From assembly GCA_000442015.1 (NCBI GenBank), contig KE561216.1, forward strand, positions 1-63,870: DNA of 63,870 nt, written 5' to 3'. The notes under the pieces are model-generated. The model did not search any database. It worked only from the letters and a program-made list of their open reading frames with translations, and was not told the DNA's origin. Positions 1 to 12,187 of the stretch are shown one piece after another. Position 1 is the stretch's first letter; every line of letters begins with the position of its first letter. The stretch is from Rozella allomycis CSF55. Its lineage: Eukaryota; Rozellomycota. A program made the position numbers and the translations under genes.

Positions 1-556
1 CTCGAGTCGTTGTGTGAAGCATACATTTCACAGATCCAATGTTCGCTCACAGGGAATCCAAGCCTTGATCAAGATACATTATATCTATGCCAATGCCTTG
101 CAGCGATGGTTCAATTGCGAAGAAAGCTGATCCAGCACGTTTACGAATGTCAGACGTCGTTTGATGCTGATGTCAGTTGTTACAAGGCGATTTTGTCAGA
201 TAATGTTAGACAGATGCGCAAAGAAAAGGATTTGGATTATGAATTTGTGGATGAAACCTCGGAGCGTTGGGAAAGACCAGCAAAGAGACAGCCAAAGAAA
301 AAGAGAAGCAACTTTCAGCCAGAAATTACTGAGGTTTTGTGGGAATGGATTGATAAACACGCTGACTATCCTTTTCCTACTGCAGAGGAAAAGAAATTGT
401 TGTGTAAAAAGACTGGATTAGTAAAATGTTGCGTGTGATCTAAAATAGACTTTGGTCCAATTAAACAATTGGATGATAAATGCCAGAAGAAGAAAGCTAA
501 ATGGCAAATTTAAAAGATATGATCCTCTTCATCATATGAAAGACGATAAGGAATAG
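1..556 (+). CDS. TALE-class homeobox protein (5' partial)
   Basis: The frame is open to the left edge, so the N-terminus is missing. Removing a 28-nt intron (421-448, GTAAAA...AATAG) joins a TALE homeodomain: helix 1/2 region LWEWIDKHADYPFPTAEEKK, then TGLTLVQLNNWMINARRRK. Family landmarks seen are the PFPT segment typical of three-amino-acid-loop homeodomains, Trp48, Asn51 and Arg53. Position 49, normally Phe in WFINARRR, is Met here. The linker before the domain is basic (KRQPKKKRS), as expected for a nuclear protein. The family comprises DNA-binding transcription factors (TGIF/MEIS/CUP9-like); the specific orthology cannot be sett​led from this fragment. The next gene is convergent on the other strand, with its stop 58 bp away. 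Confidence 0.85.
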
Positions 557-613
557 TGATCAATAAATTGCAGAGAATTTTGATAATTTAAATGATGAAT
601 ATGATATGGTGGT

Positions 614-2071
<1,458 letters not shown>

Positions 2072-2259
2072 TACGTCAGTTGCGGGGTTGTAAAGTTTAA
2101 ATGTCGTTTAGGAAATTTGTGCAAAACAAATTCACGACTGAATAAATGAATAATTGAATTAATGAGTCAATGATTGAATTCTTACTCTGAGGGAAAAGGC
2201 TGCCAAAAATTATAATTGCATTCGGTTAGTACTTTTGATTTCCTAATTGATAAAATTCC

Positions 2260-4103
2260 ATGTTTAGGATTGCCACGAAGCAAAAGAAATTATTTAATCT
2301 TAAAGGTCTATTTCACTGCAATTATTCGCAGAGCCTTGAAAAAATTGCAAAACTTGACAATGAGAGACTGCAATTGGAAAAGGAAATGAGACAATTTGAA
2401 GAAGAAGTTAAACAATCAACAACTGAAATTACAAATGAATTAATTCTAGAAGACATCAATGAAGAAGACGATGATTCAAATCCACGTAGAAAATTGTCGC
2501 CTGAATATGAAATGGCAAAAGTACGGCCTAGACAGGCCGTTCTTCCGCCTATTCTCGAAGACAATATCAAAAAACTACTATACAGTAATTAAATAACAAT
2601 CGAATATAATTAAAAGAATATCCGCAGGCTCATCTCAAGAATGACGTCCACAAATTCCGCGAAGCGATCCGATCCCCAATGGCTCAAGAAACAGTCTACA
2701 CGAAAAGAGTGAAAGACGAATATCGAAAGAAGCTGTGGAATGGAATAAACTTTGAGCGCGATGAACATGCGCTTGATAAATTGGAGCAAATGAAGAGGGA
2801 AGAAGCGATAGACAAGGCTGGACAAAGGAGTGTGCCTATAGTTATTGAATATGGAGCGAAAGAGTCTATGATTTATTGCGCGTGGCAGCTTCCATTTACA
2901 TTTGGACCGATATTGCGTGTGTTGAATGAAATTAAATCTAGGAACCCTGATTATGTTCCAAAGTCTATTTTGGATGTTGGGACTGGACCTGGAACGTGTT
3001 TGTGGTAATCGAGAAATAAATTTATAACCAGGGCTGCTAATGAGGTTTGGGGTGATGTCAAGGAAATGATTGGAATGGATACCTCAAGCGACATGATAGC
3101 AATGGCAGAGAATTTAAATACAGGTAATTAAAATAATTGGGTTTGAGAGATAAAAATGGTGACAAAATATTAAAGAACGCAAAGTTTCAAATGCACATGT
3201 CGTATTTAAACGTTGTAAGAATTTCAATAGGGAAACAATAAAGGAACCGCGTCACGATGTTGTTATTTCAAGTTTTGTATTATTGGAAATTCCAGAAGAG
3301 AAAACCAGATTGGAATTTTATGATAGATTGTGGAACCAAACGAGTGATTTTCTAGTTTTGATTGAGCGTGGATCACCGCAAGGGTTTAAGTATATTGCAG
3401 AGGCGAGAAAATATCTTTTAGAAAGGGAAAATGGACCAATGCAGGGACTTTACACTTCAATGGATGAAAATGGAGAAGAAAGTATTTATAAAATTGTTCC
3501 TCAACTTAAAGGAGAAAGAGCCCATGTTTTCGCTCCTGTAATTGTTATTTTTTTGATTGATAAAGTGCCCTCATGATGGAATTTGTCCAATACTAAAATT
3601 GAAGAATCATTGCCATTTTCAAGTCGATTCGCGATTAACAAAATTTCAAGTAAAAGTTTGAATTAAAAATGAAAGCAAAATATTTCAAATTACAAAGAAA
3701 ATAAAGTCCCACAAAAGTTTTCATACGTTGTATTGAGAAAGAAGCCACGTCCAGATAACGAACACAACGCAGATCTCACCTTTCCAGGTATGCAGATTAA
3801 AATAGGTTTTGAATAGAAAATTTGGCAAATAAAAGTGCGCATTGGCCTAGAATCACAAGAGAAACAATGAAGAGGGGCGGGCATGTGATTGTTGATGTTT
3901 GTGATAACGATGCAACGATGAAAAGATTGCTTTGTACAAAGACCCAGGGAACGAGTGTTTTCAAGGAATCAAGGAAGAGCAGATGGGGTGATCTATGGCC
4001 CCATGAATCAAAATCAAAGCCACGTGAGATTACAGATTGGGATAGAGGAAATAACAATCTCACAAAATACATTAATCTATTCCTAGGAAAGCCTCAAGAA
4101 TAA
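2260..4103 (+). CDS. RSM22: Mitochondrial Rsm22/METTL17-like methyltransferase-fold protein
   Basis: Eight exons join across introns 2585-2616, 3005-3031, 3124-3149, 3215-3243, 3538-3565, 3650-3675 and 3788-3816 (26-32 nt). The N-terminus (MFRIATKQKKLFNLKG) is basic and lacks acidic residues, like a mitochondrial presequence. Then come a coiled-coil stretch, the SAM-fold motif SILDVGTGPGT, VVISSFVLLEIP, IERGSPQGFKYI, and the cysteine motif APCPHDGICP with a later Cys. These are the landmarks of Rsm22/METTL17, which assists assembly of the mitochondrial small ribosomal subunit. Joining the first exon to the rest depends on the 2585-2616 intron, which restores LLYKYPQAHLKNDVHKF. The next gene is convergent, 78 bp away. 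Confidence 0.85.
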
Positions 4104-4181
4104 TTCATTTGTATAAATTAATTTTCATTTCATAGTTCTAACTTTATGATTTAAATTATCAATTCATATCTATTGCCTCTA

Positions 4182-4486
4182 TTAATCTTCACGTTCTAAA
4201 ATTTCCCTCTGCCTTTCTCTCAAACCACTTTTAGCTTCTTCCTGCTGTCTCTCTCTTTCCTTCTTTTCCAATATCTTTTGCTTCACCACCTATCACCCAA
4301 TTGCAACCAAAATACCTTTTCATTCTCTCGCTTATAAGTGTTAACAAAATACACAACCGATACAGTAAACACTGTAGAACTTATAATAGCAGTATACCCT
4401 TTCCATGTTGCCATACCTGCAACCCCTGTAAATGTTTGTACTGCGCAATATGCAGCGAGTGCGTCCATGGACCCGAGTATTTTCAT
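4182..4486 (-). CDS. Small single-pass membrane protein, function unknown
   Basis: Two exons separated by a 26-nt intron (4290-4315). The predicted protein has about 92 residues: a hydrophobic stretch (YTAIISSTVFTVSVVYFV) followed by a highly charged, probably helical tail ending REILERED. The topology resembles small mitochondrial inner-membrane subunits such as ATP synthase subunit e, but I see no decisive signature. The long start at 4486 overlaps the start of the divergent gene (ATG 4450) by 37 bp. An internal ATG at 4414 (MATWKGYTA) would avoid the overlap and may be the real start. Confidence 0.6.
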
Positions 4487-5664
4487 TCGCTAAATCGTAT
4501 TCCACTACTGCAAAACTGCCAGTGCCTAGTAGAGTGCCGTTAAGCGATGAAGAGATTCAATCGCTTCAAATGAGTTTAAAGACACATAATCTGAAGCCTG
4601 AAGAGCTGATCAAGGGAGAAGTTGATGTGGTCGATTACCATGAAGCTAAATATTTGGTGGTGGGTGTTGATTATGATGAAGCTGATGAAAAGTTTGATCC
4701 TGCCAAGGTTAGTTTGGAAGAGGCTATGGAAAATATTAAAAAGTAATTAATCGTTGTGGATTTGAATAGGTAATTGAACATTAGTAGATTTGAATAGGTA
4801 ATTGAACATTAGTAGATTTGAATAGGTAATTAATAGCAGTCCTTTTGAATAGGTATGATAATGTTGGAAAGAAATTGTTGTATAATGAAGCAGCTTATCA
4901 TAAATTTTTGGGTGATTTCACTCAAGAATTGATGAGCAGGGGTTATCCAGGTTCAGGGTTAGTTGGTCCGATTGATGAGCATTCAGGTCTTTTCAAGAGT
5001 AATTAAAATAAAAGAGATATAAAAAGAACAAGTGTATGAAAAATTTGCCGAGGCGAAGATTGAATGGTTTAAAGGGGATACAACGTTGCAAAAGACGAAT
5101 AGAATGTTTACATGGTTTGGATTTTTTTCGTATCTTTTAGCAAATCAATATTTTCCTGTTCATGATCAATTGTTGGAACTTTCAGCTTTATTCTTTGCGA
5201 TGAGATTTATGAAGAAATTCTTCTTTGGTGATCAAGTCGTTGCGTCAATCAACACACACAGCAATGAAAGAGAAACGTTTATGAATCCTTTAACGAAACA
5301 GTTTGCTGAAATGGGAAAGAATGCGAATAAATTTAAAACTTTTGCATTGTTTGGAAAGATGAATGAAGATTTGTTTTCAATGATTAAAGAGAATTTGAAA
5401 GAGGAAGGGAAATTGATGGAATTGAAAGAGAAAAATGTTAAATTGACGGAAATTAAATCTCAGCTGGATAGAAGAGCCCGCCAAGATGTTGAAAAGAAGA
5501 GACAAGAAAGAATTGAAATTCTTCAAACTCTTCATGCAAGGGTTTTGGAAAGAATTAAAGATGAATCTTTTGTAAATTTCATAAACTTTAATTAATTTTA
5601 GCAAGAAAAGTTTTTAAGTCAATGTTTATCTGATCTCAAAAATTTGGCTACAAAAGCTAAATAA
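4450..5664 (+). CDS. Probable mitochondrial ATP synthase subunit b
   Basis: Spliced from exons at 4450-4742, 4853-4998, 5027-5571 and 5602-5664. The N-terminus (MQRVRPWTRVFSFAKSYSTT) looks like a mitochondrial targeting peptide. The middle has two adjacent hydrophobic segments (MFTWFGFFSYLLANQYF and LLELSALFFAMRFMKKFFF) and the remainder is a long charged helix ending FLSQCLSDLKNLATKAK. That order and the C-terminal motif resemble the F0 b subunit, the peripheral-stalk helix of mitochondrial ATP synthase. The acidic region before the membrane segments is not typical, so this is a family-level guess. The intron after KK is the four-unit array described separately; removing all 110 nt gives ENIKKYDNVGKKLLY in one frame. 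Confidence 0.55.
4743..4852 (+). other. Compound intron: four head-to-tail intron units
   Basis: Four GT...AG units abut without exon sequence: 4743-4769 (27 nt), 4770-4797 (28), 4798-4825 (28) and 4826-4852 (27). Each begins GTAATT and ends TTGAATAG, and units two and three are identical. The flanking exons join in frame only when all four are removed. Each internal junction reads AATAG|GTAATT, so it could serve as a zero-length exon for stepwise splicing. Confidence 0.85.
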
Positions 5665-5713
5665 AAATTACCCCATCCCCTGGACAAATCGCTTTTATTT
5701 TTATTTTTCAAAA

Positions 5714-6364
5714 CTAAGCCCCAAATTTAGATCTTTTTTCAATTTTAAACAAAACTTCATCTAGAAATTGATCTAATCTAATACAGCCTAAACAACCATT
5801 CTTCAAAATGCCTTTAGATTTAATTTCTCTCACACCATCACATCTCACTTTGCCTGGACAAATATAAGTTAACGTCCATTCTATCGACAGTCCTTCTTCA
5901 CATTCAAAAGATTGTTTTGGTCTCCATCTCCTCAAATGTTCTGGAATGCATTTCCCTTCAACAATCTCTTCAAACGCCACTTTTCTTTCTTCATCATCTA
6001 GTCTTGTCAATATAGCCACAAACAACTCACTATCTGTGCTATTTAAATATGTATCAATGTCTTTATAATTATGTATCAGTGTCAAATCAGCATCTCCTAT
6101 CGATTCCACAACTGGTATTCCCAGTTGTACAGCAGTCTCATTCCATTCTCCATCCTGATCAACAATTTCAATCTTTATCCCCTTCCAAATAAACAATACA
6201 ACTTCATCTTACCTCTTCTCCTCCCACTCACAATCCCCATTCCTAGTCCCATCCTTCAATCCAAATATGCCAAACAGAGCCTTCCCCAAATGCTGCTCCC
6301 TCACCGCCAAATGTCCACTCGCACAATTCCCCACCAAATACTTGCTCTCTCTCCTCTCCTGCAT
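5714..6364 (-). CDS. Conserved-looking protein of unknown function
   Basis: Two exons joined across GTAAGATG...TTGGAAG (about 6178-6208). The start at 6364 is an ATG (MQERRESKYLVGN), 41 bp from the divergent neighbour's ATG. The protein has about 205 residues, soluble, mixed alpha/beta in character, with a C-terminal cluster ICPGKVRCDGV...NGCLGCIRL that could bind a metal through cysteines. I do not recognise the family. The alternative that TTTTTATGCAG is an acceptor for an upstream exon cannot be excluded. Confidence 0.65.
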
Positions 6365-6405
6365 AAAAACACATCCCCGCATCAAAAAACTGTCTCAGCC
6401 ACTTT

Positions 6406-7518
6406 ATGACCGTCGGCACGAAGCAGTACGACGAGCGGCTCAGGCAAGTTATAGAGCTATGTTTCAAAAAGCTTGACGAGCTGTCTACTGGCGCATCTGA
6501 TCGCATGGTTCATTTCGACCGGTTCAGTGAAACAAAGTTCAAGACGGATTTAGGTAATGCGGGTGCGGTTGGTTGATGTAGAATATTTTTCAAAGACGCT
6601 GCTCGATAAGGCGGCAAAGTTTGCGCTGGTGGGGAGACTGCCGAATCCGGCTGTGTCTGAGGCGCTTGGGCTGTTGGAAACTTTGGAGCTGTTTGTAAGG
6701 ACTTTGACTGTAAGGAGGTTATGATTGTTTTGAATAGATTTTGGTGTTGACGATACCAGAGTCGAGGGGTAAATTGTTTAGAGATGATGTGAAGAGTGTG
6801 TGCACTGATCTGATTAAAGGTGAGAATTTTTGTTGGCGTTGATAGGAATCGCTTCGTTGATTAATCCGTCATTAGAAGAACCTTTGGATACGCAGATGCA
6901 TCCGGAACATCTGTTTGCTAATCATAATGCTATTTTTGATGTTTGTGAGAGAATGAAGAATCTAAGCTACAATAATTCAATGGCTATACAGAAACGATGG
7001 GACGATAGTATGGAGTTGCTGCAGGATGTAATTAATGAGATGGAGGAGCTGCAGAACGATGATGGAATGTTCGATTTCGATGATTCTGCCTTTGAAAAGG
7101 AAGGTAAATATTCATTTAAAATATAAAAGGTTCCCCATTGACGGATGATGACAAGGCGATGGTTAAAAGATGTTTAGCGATTGTTAAATTGACTAAAATT
7201 TTGTTCAAGAAATTGCTTGTTAGATGCATTAAAGATTGTCAGCCAAACACTGAAGAAAAAGTATCATGGCTTGATCAGTTGTATGAAACGTCTAAAAAGG
7301 TTCTTGAAAAAGTTGATGATTTGGGTGTTTCGCTGCATGAGACTTGCAATATTCAAATAATTTGTTTGCATGCAGCTGAACTGACGGATGTTTGTGCGAA
7401 AATTATTGATGTTGCTAAACTTTTAACTTCAGAAGAGCATTTGTCTTGGTTTGAGAAATGTGGCGATCAATATCATAGAGTTTTAGTCTCCATTCTAGAA
7501 AGGAGTCCACAACGCTAA
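6406..7518 (+). CDS. Cyclin-D1-binding protein 1 / GCIP-like protein
   Basis: Five exons with introns 6554-6581, 6710-6737, 6820-6845 and 7104-7129. The product is all-helical. The order DRFSETKFKTDLE..FSKTLLDKAAKF, ILVLTIPESRGKLFRDDV, an acidic central linker (FDFDDSAFEKE) and PLTDDDKAMVKRCLAIVKLTK...LHETCNIQ matches the GCIP/CCNDBP1 (Maid) family. These are helix-bundle proteins related in fold to vinculin/talin bundles and described in animals as partners of cyclin D. The role in a fungus-like organism is unknown. An upstream donor in the second intron (6695) would give a 43-nt intron; the 28-nt choice keeps frame and normal size. Confidence 0.75.
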
Positions 7519-7584
7519 TCGCTAACGCTAAATGCTTTAAAGATCTTTTTGCTAATGTAAACATAAAATACTTTATTAAAGTGA

Positions 7585-8843
7585 TTATTTTCTTTCTTTA
7601 GTTCCAATTTTCAATCTTTGAATGTGATTCATGATTCTCTTGTATCGATCAGGTTGCTATATAAAATATATTAAGAATATTATTACTTTATCCTTTAATT
7701 CATCTAGAGTAACTTTAGGTTTTGGTCGAATGACGTAATCATGAGCGGCTGGGGCTGGAATCCTAGTACCCTTGTAACTGGCGGGAATACTTTCTCTCAC
7801 ATTTGTTCTTTTAAAAGTATCCAAATTCTGTTCAGCCCTTGCTAAATCTCTGTAGTCCATGCTATGCCCGATAATTGGTCTGCTCCAAGTATCTTTTTAA
7901 CAATCAAGCAACCAATTACTCATTAGATTCAATGCCTGCTTTTTCAATTCGGCAGTTTCTCTTGGACACTTGTACATGAAATGGATAACCTTCCCTACTC
8001 CACTTTCCTTCAAATGATCCTTTTCAATAGGCAACTTTGCTAACACGCCAAGCAGAAACTTGCGAATGTCTAAACTAGGAAGAGAACCATCGTTCATTGG
8101 CTCCAACCACATTCTGATAGCCTCCAATATGCCATTGTCTAGAAAATGTTCGTATAAATCGCGTTTTCCTAATTCTTCTTCAACGAGACTCAACAATTTC
8201 AATTTCTCCAACGCAGGTTTCTTTTCTTGATTCAATTCGACATCTTTTATAGCAGCCATTTTCATCTTTTCTCTCAAAACTACAATCGCCTCATCGAGTC
8301 GCTTTNTGAAATCTTTTCTTTTATTTTACCACATCATCGTATGTATCTTTTCGCCTCTTTTTCGTCTTTTTAATTGCGTTAACAGCACTCTCAAATATTT
8401 TACGGCCTTCAATAACCTTTTCAGGTAAAGCTACTTCTTCTTGCTCTGGCTCCTTTTCCTTTCTTTTGCGTTTGCTTTGATAAAAAGTTATTNGATTAAT
8501 TAACTATTACGTCTTTTCTTTGGTATTTTTCTTGGCACCTGTTTTGCGTTTTGTTCTCCTCCTTCCATATTCTTCATCATCTTGTTCTTCGTCCTGTTCG
8601 TACAATGGCTGCACAGGTTCTTCCTGATCCTCTAGAAATTATATTACATGGATTATATGTACTTAATAGTTCCATAACTTCATCGTTGGGAATCTGCGGA
8701 ATATCGTCGTCTTTTAAATCATCGTCCGAATCACCAAAAATGTCTTTTTCTAAATTTTTCTATTATATTTTTTTCTAAATATTGTACTGGTTTATCTATC
8801 GTTCATTCTTGACGGTTATTTTACCTTGTTCTTTGTCGGACAT
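7585..8843 (-). CDS. IWS1: Transcription elongation factor IWS1/SPN1
   Basis: Starts MSDKEQ at 8843, only 13 bp from the divergent ATG at 8857. Acidic then basic linkers (EQDDEEYGRRRTKRKTG, KKRRKDTYDDV) precede the IWS1 core: DNGILEAIRMWLEPMNDGSL, PSLDIRKFLLGVLAKLPI, HLKESGVGKVIHFMYKCP, LMNTWSRPIIGHSMDYRDL, ending in QPDRYKRIMNHIQRLKIG. This TFIIS-N-type domain binds Spt6 and RNA polymerase II complexes. At least six introns; the one at NTWSRP (GTAATTGG...AAAAAG, 27 nt) removes an in-frame stop. Two introns contain an assembly N (8306 and 8493), so their exact ends are uncertain. Confidence 0.9.
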
Positions 8844-8856
8844 TTGGAAATTTCGT

Positions 8857-10548
8857 ATGTTCCAAACCCTAACTTCAAAGTCTCAGTTTATAGATCTAAT
8901 AAGACAATATGAAGTTGTAATATACGATAATGAATTTAGATTAATCGATTATTTGCTAAGCATAATCGTCACTGAGAAATGTCTCGTGCGATTTCAACCT
9001 TTTGAAGACGATTTAGAAATAGACGAATCGTCAAAAGCCATATTACTATGTTGTTCTATTAATGAAAATCATAAAAAATGGTTAGAAGCTACGGGAAACA
9101 TTTCAACAATTACACTCGTACCAAGTGGATTAAAAGAATCGCAAAGCTTTGTAATTGCAAGCTTAGAATTGGCATTAAAAGAATCAGTTGAAAGAATTTT
9201 TGATTTTCCAACAATTTTTCCCTTATTTAATGCTGAATATGATATGAGTATTATTCAATTTCTTTCGTTCTATCTTTCAAGCAACTATGAATCCATCAAC
9301 ACGTATACAATTGGTAGTGGATCTAGCAATTTTGTTAATAAATTACAGCTAAATAAATACACTACAAATAATGGGAAAAGGTGTTCATTGATAATTTTTG
9401 ACAAGGTAACACTCAATTAATGAATTCACTTCAGCGTTTAGATTTAGCGTCTTACGCGCAACATTCAGACAATTTGATTGATCATGTAAAGAATTTATCA
9501 TGTGATGATGCTACTAACCATTTTCTTAATTATTTTGTAGAGAAAGATTATTCCACCGTTGATCAAAAGGAAGGGCTATCATTACTGAGAAAAAATGTTT
9601 TGGAAGTGCTTTCAGAGAATCTTGAAGACTTTAAACCGCCAAAGGTAAAAAATTGGAAAGTTAAATATAGATTTTAGGCAAGGTTACCCTCGCTCAACTC
9701 ACGAAATTTGCAAATTGCATCCCGCCAGAATCTCCACTTTGGTTTACACAAGCCAGGGTCTTAGAATTGTTACGGATTGTAATTAAATGTTTAGAATCAA
9801 GGTAATTACTACATTTTCTTTCCATAATAGTGAGCAACAACATTGGACGACATTGCTTGGCTTTGAAAAGATTCTATTCGCAAGTTTGGCTGAAAATGCA
9901 GCAACATCCATTGAGCCAGTTTTGGATCAACTATTGAACTTTATTTCAATGTCAACGACAAAGACTTCGGGTTTACCATTTGAAAAACTTTTATGCTTGA
10001 TTGTTTACACGTATTATTTATCTCCCGCTCATTTCATTGATTCCAGTAGGTATAAAGAATGCGAAGAAAAAAGGGCGTTGAAACTTGAGGCGTGGCACTG
10101 CGTTTGCTATCCAGAAATGCAACCAGAAAACGCAAGACAAAAGATTCAAAATTTCTTCAAAAAATTAAGAGCTGGATGCCGCGAAAGATATTCTCAAAGT
10201 TCTGTGATTAAACCAATTGTAACCCCAGAATCAGGGACTCCGTTTTACAAATCATTCTTTACCAGTTTTATGGAAAAGTTGACAGATCAGACCTTGCCTG
10301 ACGTTCCAGGCGTTTATCAAAATGAATCAAGAATTCCTAATGTTCTTGGCTCTTATATAAGCAAAATTGTTAAACCGAATTCATCTGTGACGCATCCAAT
10401 GGCTGCAGATGCCGTTTATGTTGTAGTTTTGAGTGGATTGACTGCATGGGAATTAAAGCAGTCGCTTCCGTTTGTCAATGAAAAGATCAAGATAATCAAT
10501 TTAGGATACTGCACTCAAACTGATCTAATTCAGCAACTCTTAAACTAG
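8857..10548 (+). CDS. Sec1/Munc18-family (SM) vesicle-fusion protein
   Basis: About 520 residues in five exons. Hallmarks are the SM-type IIFDKRLDLASYAQHSDNLIDH segment (compare the FDR...DLxSP motif of Sec1 proteins), the helical middle LPFEKLLCLIVYTYYLSP, and the C-terminal AADAVYVVVLSGLTAWELKQS where SM proteins have the VGGVTYxE strand. SM proteins clasp SNARE bundles. The divergent N-terminus and the lack of an obvious subfamily motif prevent naming a paralog; SCFD2-like is possible. Introns inferred: 9406-9434, a 26-nt intron after KPPK (restoring ILGKVTLAQLTKF), and one at about 9801-9830. Confidence 0.7.
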
Positions 10549-10672
10549 TCTTCTCATTTTTAAATAAATTATTACATTGAATAAATTGAAAATATTATAT
10601 GAATTGAAAACAATTGTTTCAAAAGGTCTTAATTTGAATTGACTGAACCCAAGCCACAGACAGCGCCTTGAG

Positions 10673-12082
10673 ATGACCAAATTATCGCCCGTTGTTATTG
10701 ATAATGGTACTGGGTAAAAATATTAATTTCAATTTACAGATACACCAAATTGGGTTTCGCTGGAAATTCTGATCCGCAATTTATTATCCCTTCAGCGATA
10801 GCAGTTAAAGAGACCGCAACGAGCATAAACCGCACAAGAAAAGGCATTGAAGATTTAGACTTTTACATTGGCGATGAAGCATTTGCGAACCAGAAAACGT
10901 ATTCGCTACAATACCCAGTGCGACATGGGCAAATTGAAAACTGGGATTTGATGGAGAGATATTGGGAAAAGTGTTTGTTCAAGTATTTGAGATGTGAGCC
11001 TGAAGACCATTATTTTTTGTTGGTATAATTTGTGTGGTTGCTGAATTAGACGGAACCACCATTGAATGCGCCAGAGAATAGAGAGTATACTGCAGAAATC
11101 ATGTTTGAAACGTTTAATGTGCCTGGATTGTATATTGCGGTGCAAGCAGTGTTGGCTCTGGCTGCATCTTGGACGTCGGGCAAAGTTGTGGAGCAAACAT
11201 TGACTGGGACTGTTATTGATTCAGGCGATGGAGTGACGCATATTATTCCTGTAGCGGATGGATATGTGATTGGCAGTGCAATTAAACATGTCCCGATCGC
11301 TGGACGAGACATTACGTATTTTGTGCAACAGATGCTGCGTGAAAGGGAGCCGACAATTCCGCCTGAAGATTCGCTTGAAGTTGCGAAAAGAATTAAAGAA
11401 ATGTACAGCTACGTCTGTCCTGATATTGTGAAGGAATTTAAAAAGTATGATCAAGAAGGAGAAAAGTATTTCAAGAAATATGAAGGGATTCATTCTGTAA
11501 CGAAAAAGGTAAAATTTGAATTGATGAAATAATTAGCCATTTTCAGTTGATGTTGGCTATGAAAGATTTCTTGGGCCTGAAATATTCTTTAACCCTGAAA
11601 TTGCTTCATCTGATTATCTAACGCCTCTTCCTGATATGGTTGATAGAGTTATTCAACAATGCCCAATTGATACACGCAGAGGACTTTACAGAGTAATTTT
11701 ATTATTATTTTGTAATTGAATATTGTTCTTTCAGGGGGATCTACAATGTACAAAGATTTTGGGAAAAGACTGCAAAGAGACGTCGGGAAAATTGTGGATT
11801 ATCGATTGCAAAAAAGCATGGAGATTAGTGGAGGGAAACTTCAAGTATTTTAAATTTTATTTCTTTAATAAAGTCGACACCAATTGATGTTAATGTTCTC
11901 AGTCACAAGAAACAACGCTACGCTGTTTGGTATGGTGGAAGTTTATTAGCTTCAATGGTAATTTTAATGTTCATTGAACACTAAAGGATCAATTTTATGG
12001 ATACTGTCACACTAAAGCAGATTATGAAGAATATGGACCAAGTATTTGCAGACATAATCGTGTATTTGGAACAATGAGTTGA
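10673..12082 (+). CDS. ARP3: Actin-related protein 3 (Arp2/3 complex)
   Basis: Spliced protein begins [20 protein letters not shown] and runs through [85 protein letters not shown] and ends HNRVFGTMS, the Arp3 signature throughout. Arp3 nucleates branched actin as part of the Arp2/3 complex. Introns: 10714-10739, 11023-11049, a 28-nt intron ending before [10 protein letters not shown], 11693-11718 (GT-TG, see separate entry), and two near the 3' end before STPIDVNV and DQFYGYCH. Apart from the TG acceptor, the gene looks intact. Confidence 0.93.
11693..11718 (+). other. GT-TG intron (26 nt) in ARP3
   Basis: Exon ...GGACTTTACAGA, intron GTAATTTTATT...TGTAATTG, exon AATATTGTTCTTTCAGG. Only this excision gives [17 protein letters not shown], the near-invariant Arp3 segment. 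The next AG is inside the NIVLSGG codons and would destroy them. Confidence 0.75.
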
Positions 12083-12187
12083 AATAAATCAATTTATACT
12101 TTTTTATCGTTTTAAATATATATTTTAATTAAATATCTAATAGTATATGTCCAACTTTGATCAAAACCTCAAAACATTTATTAAATA

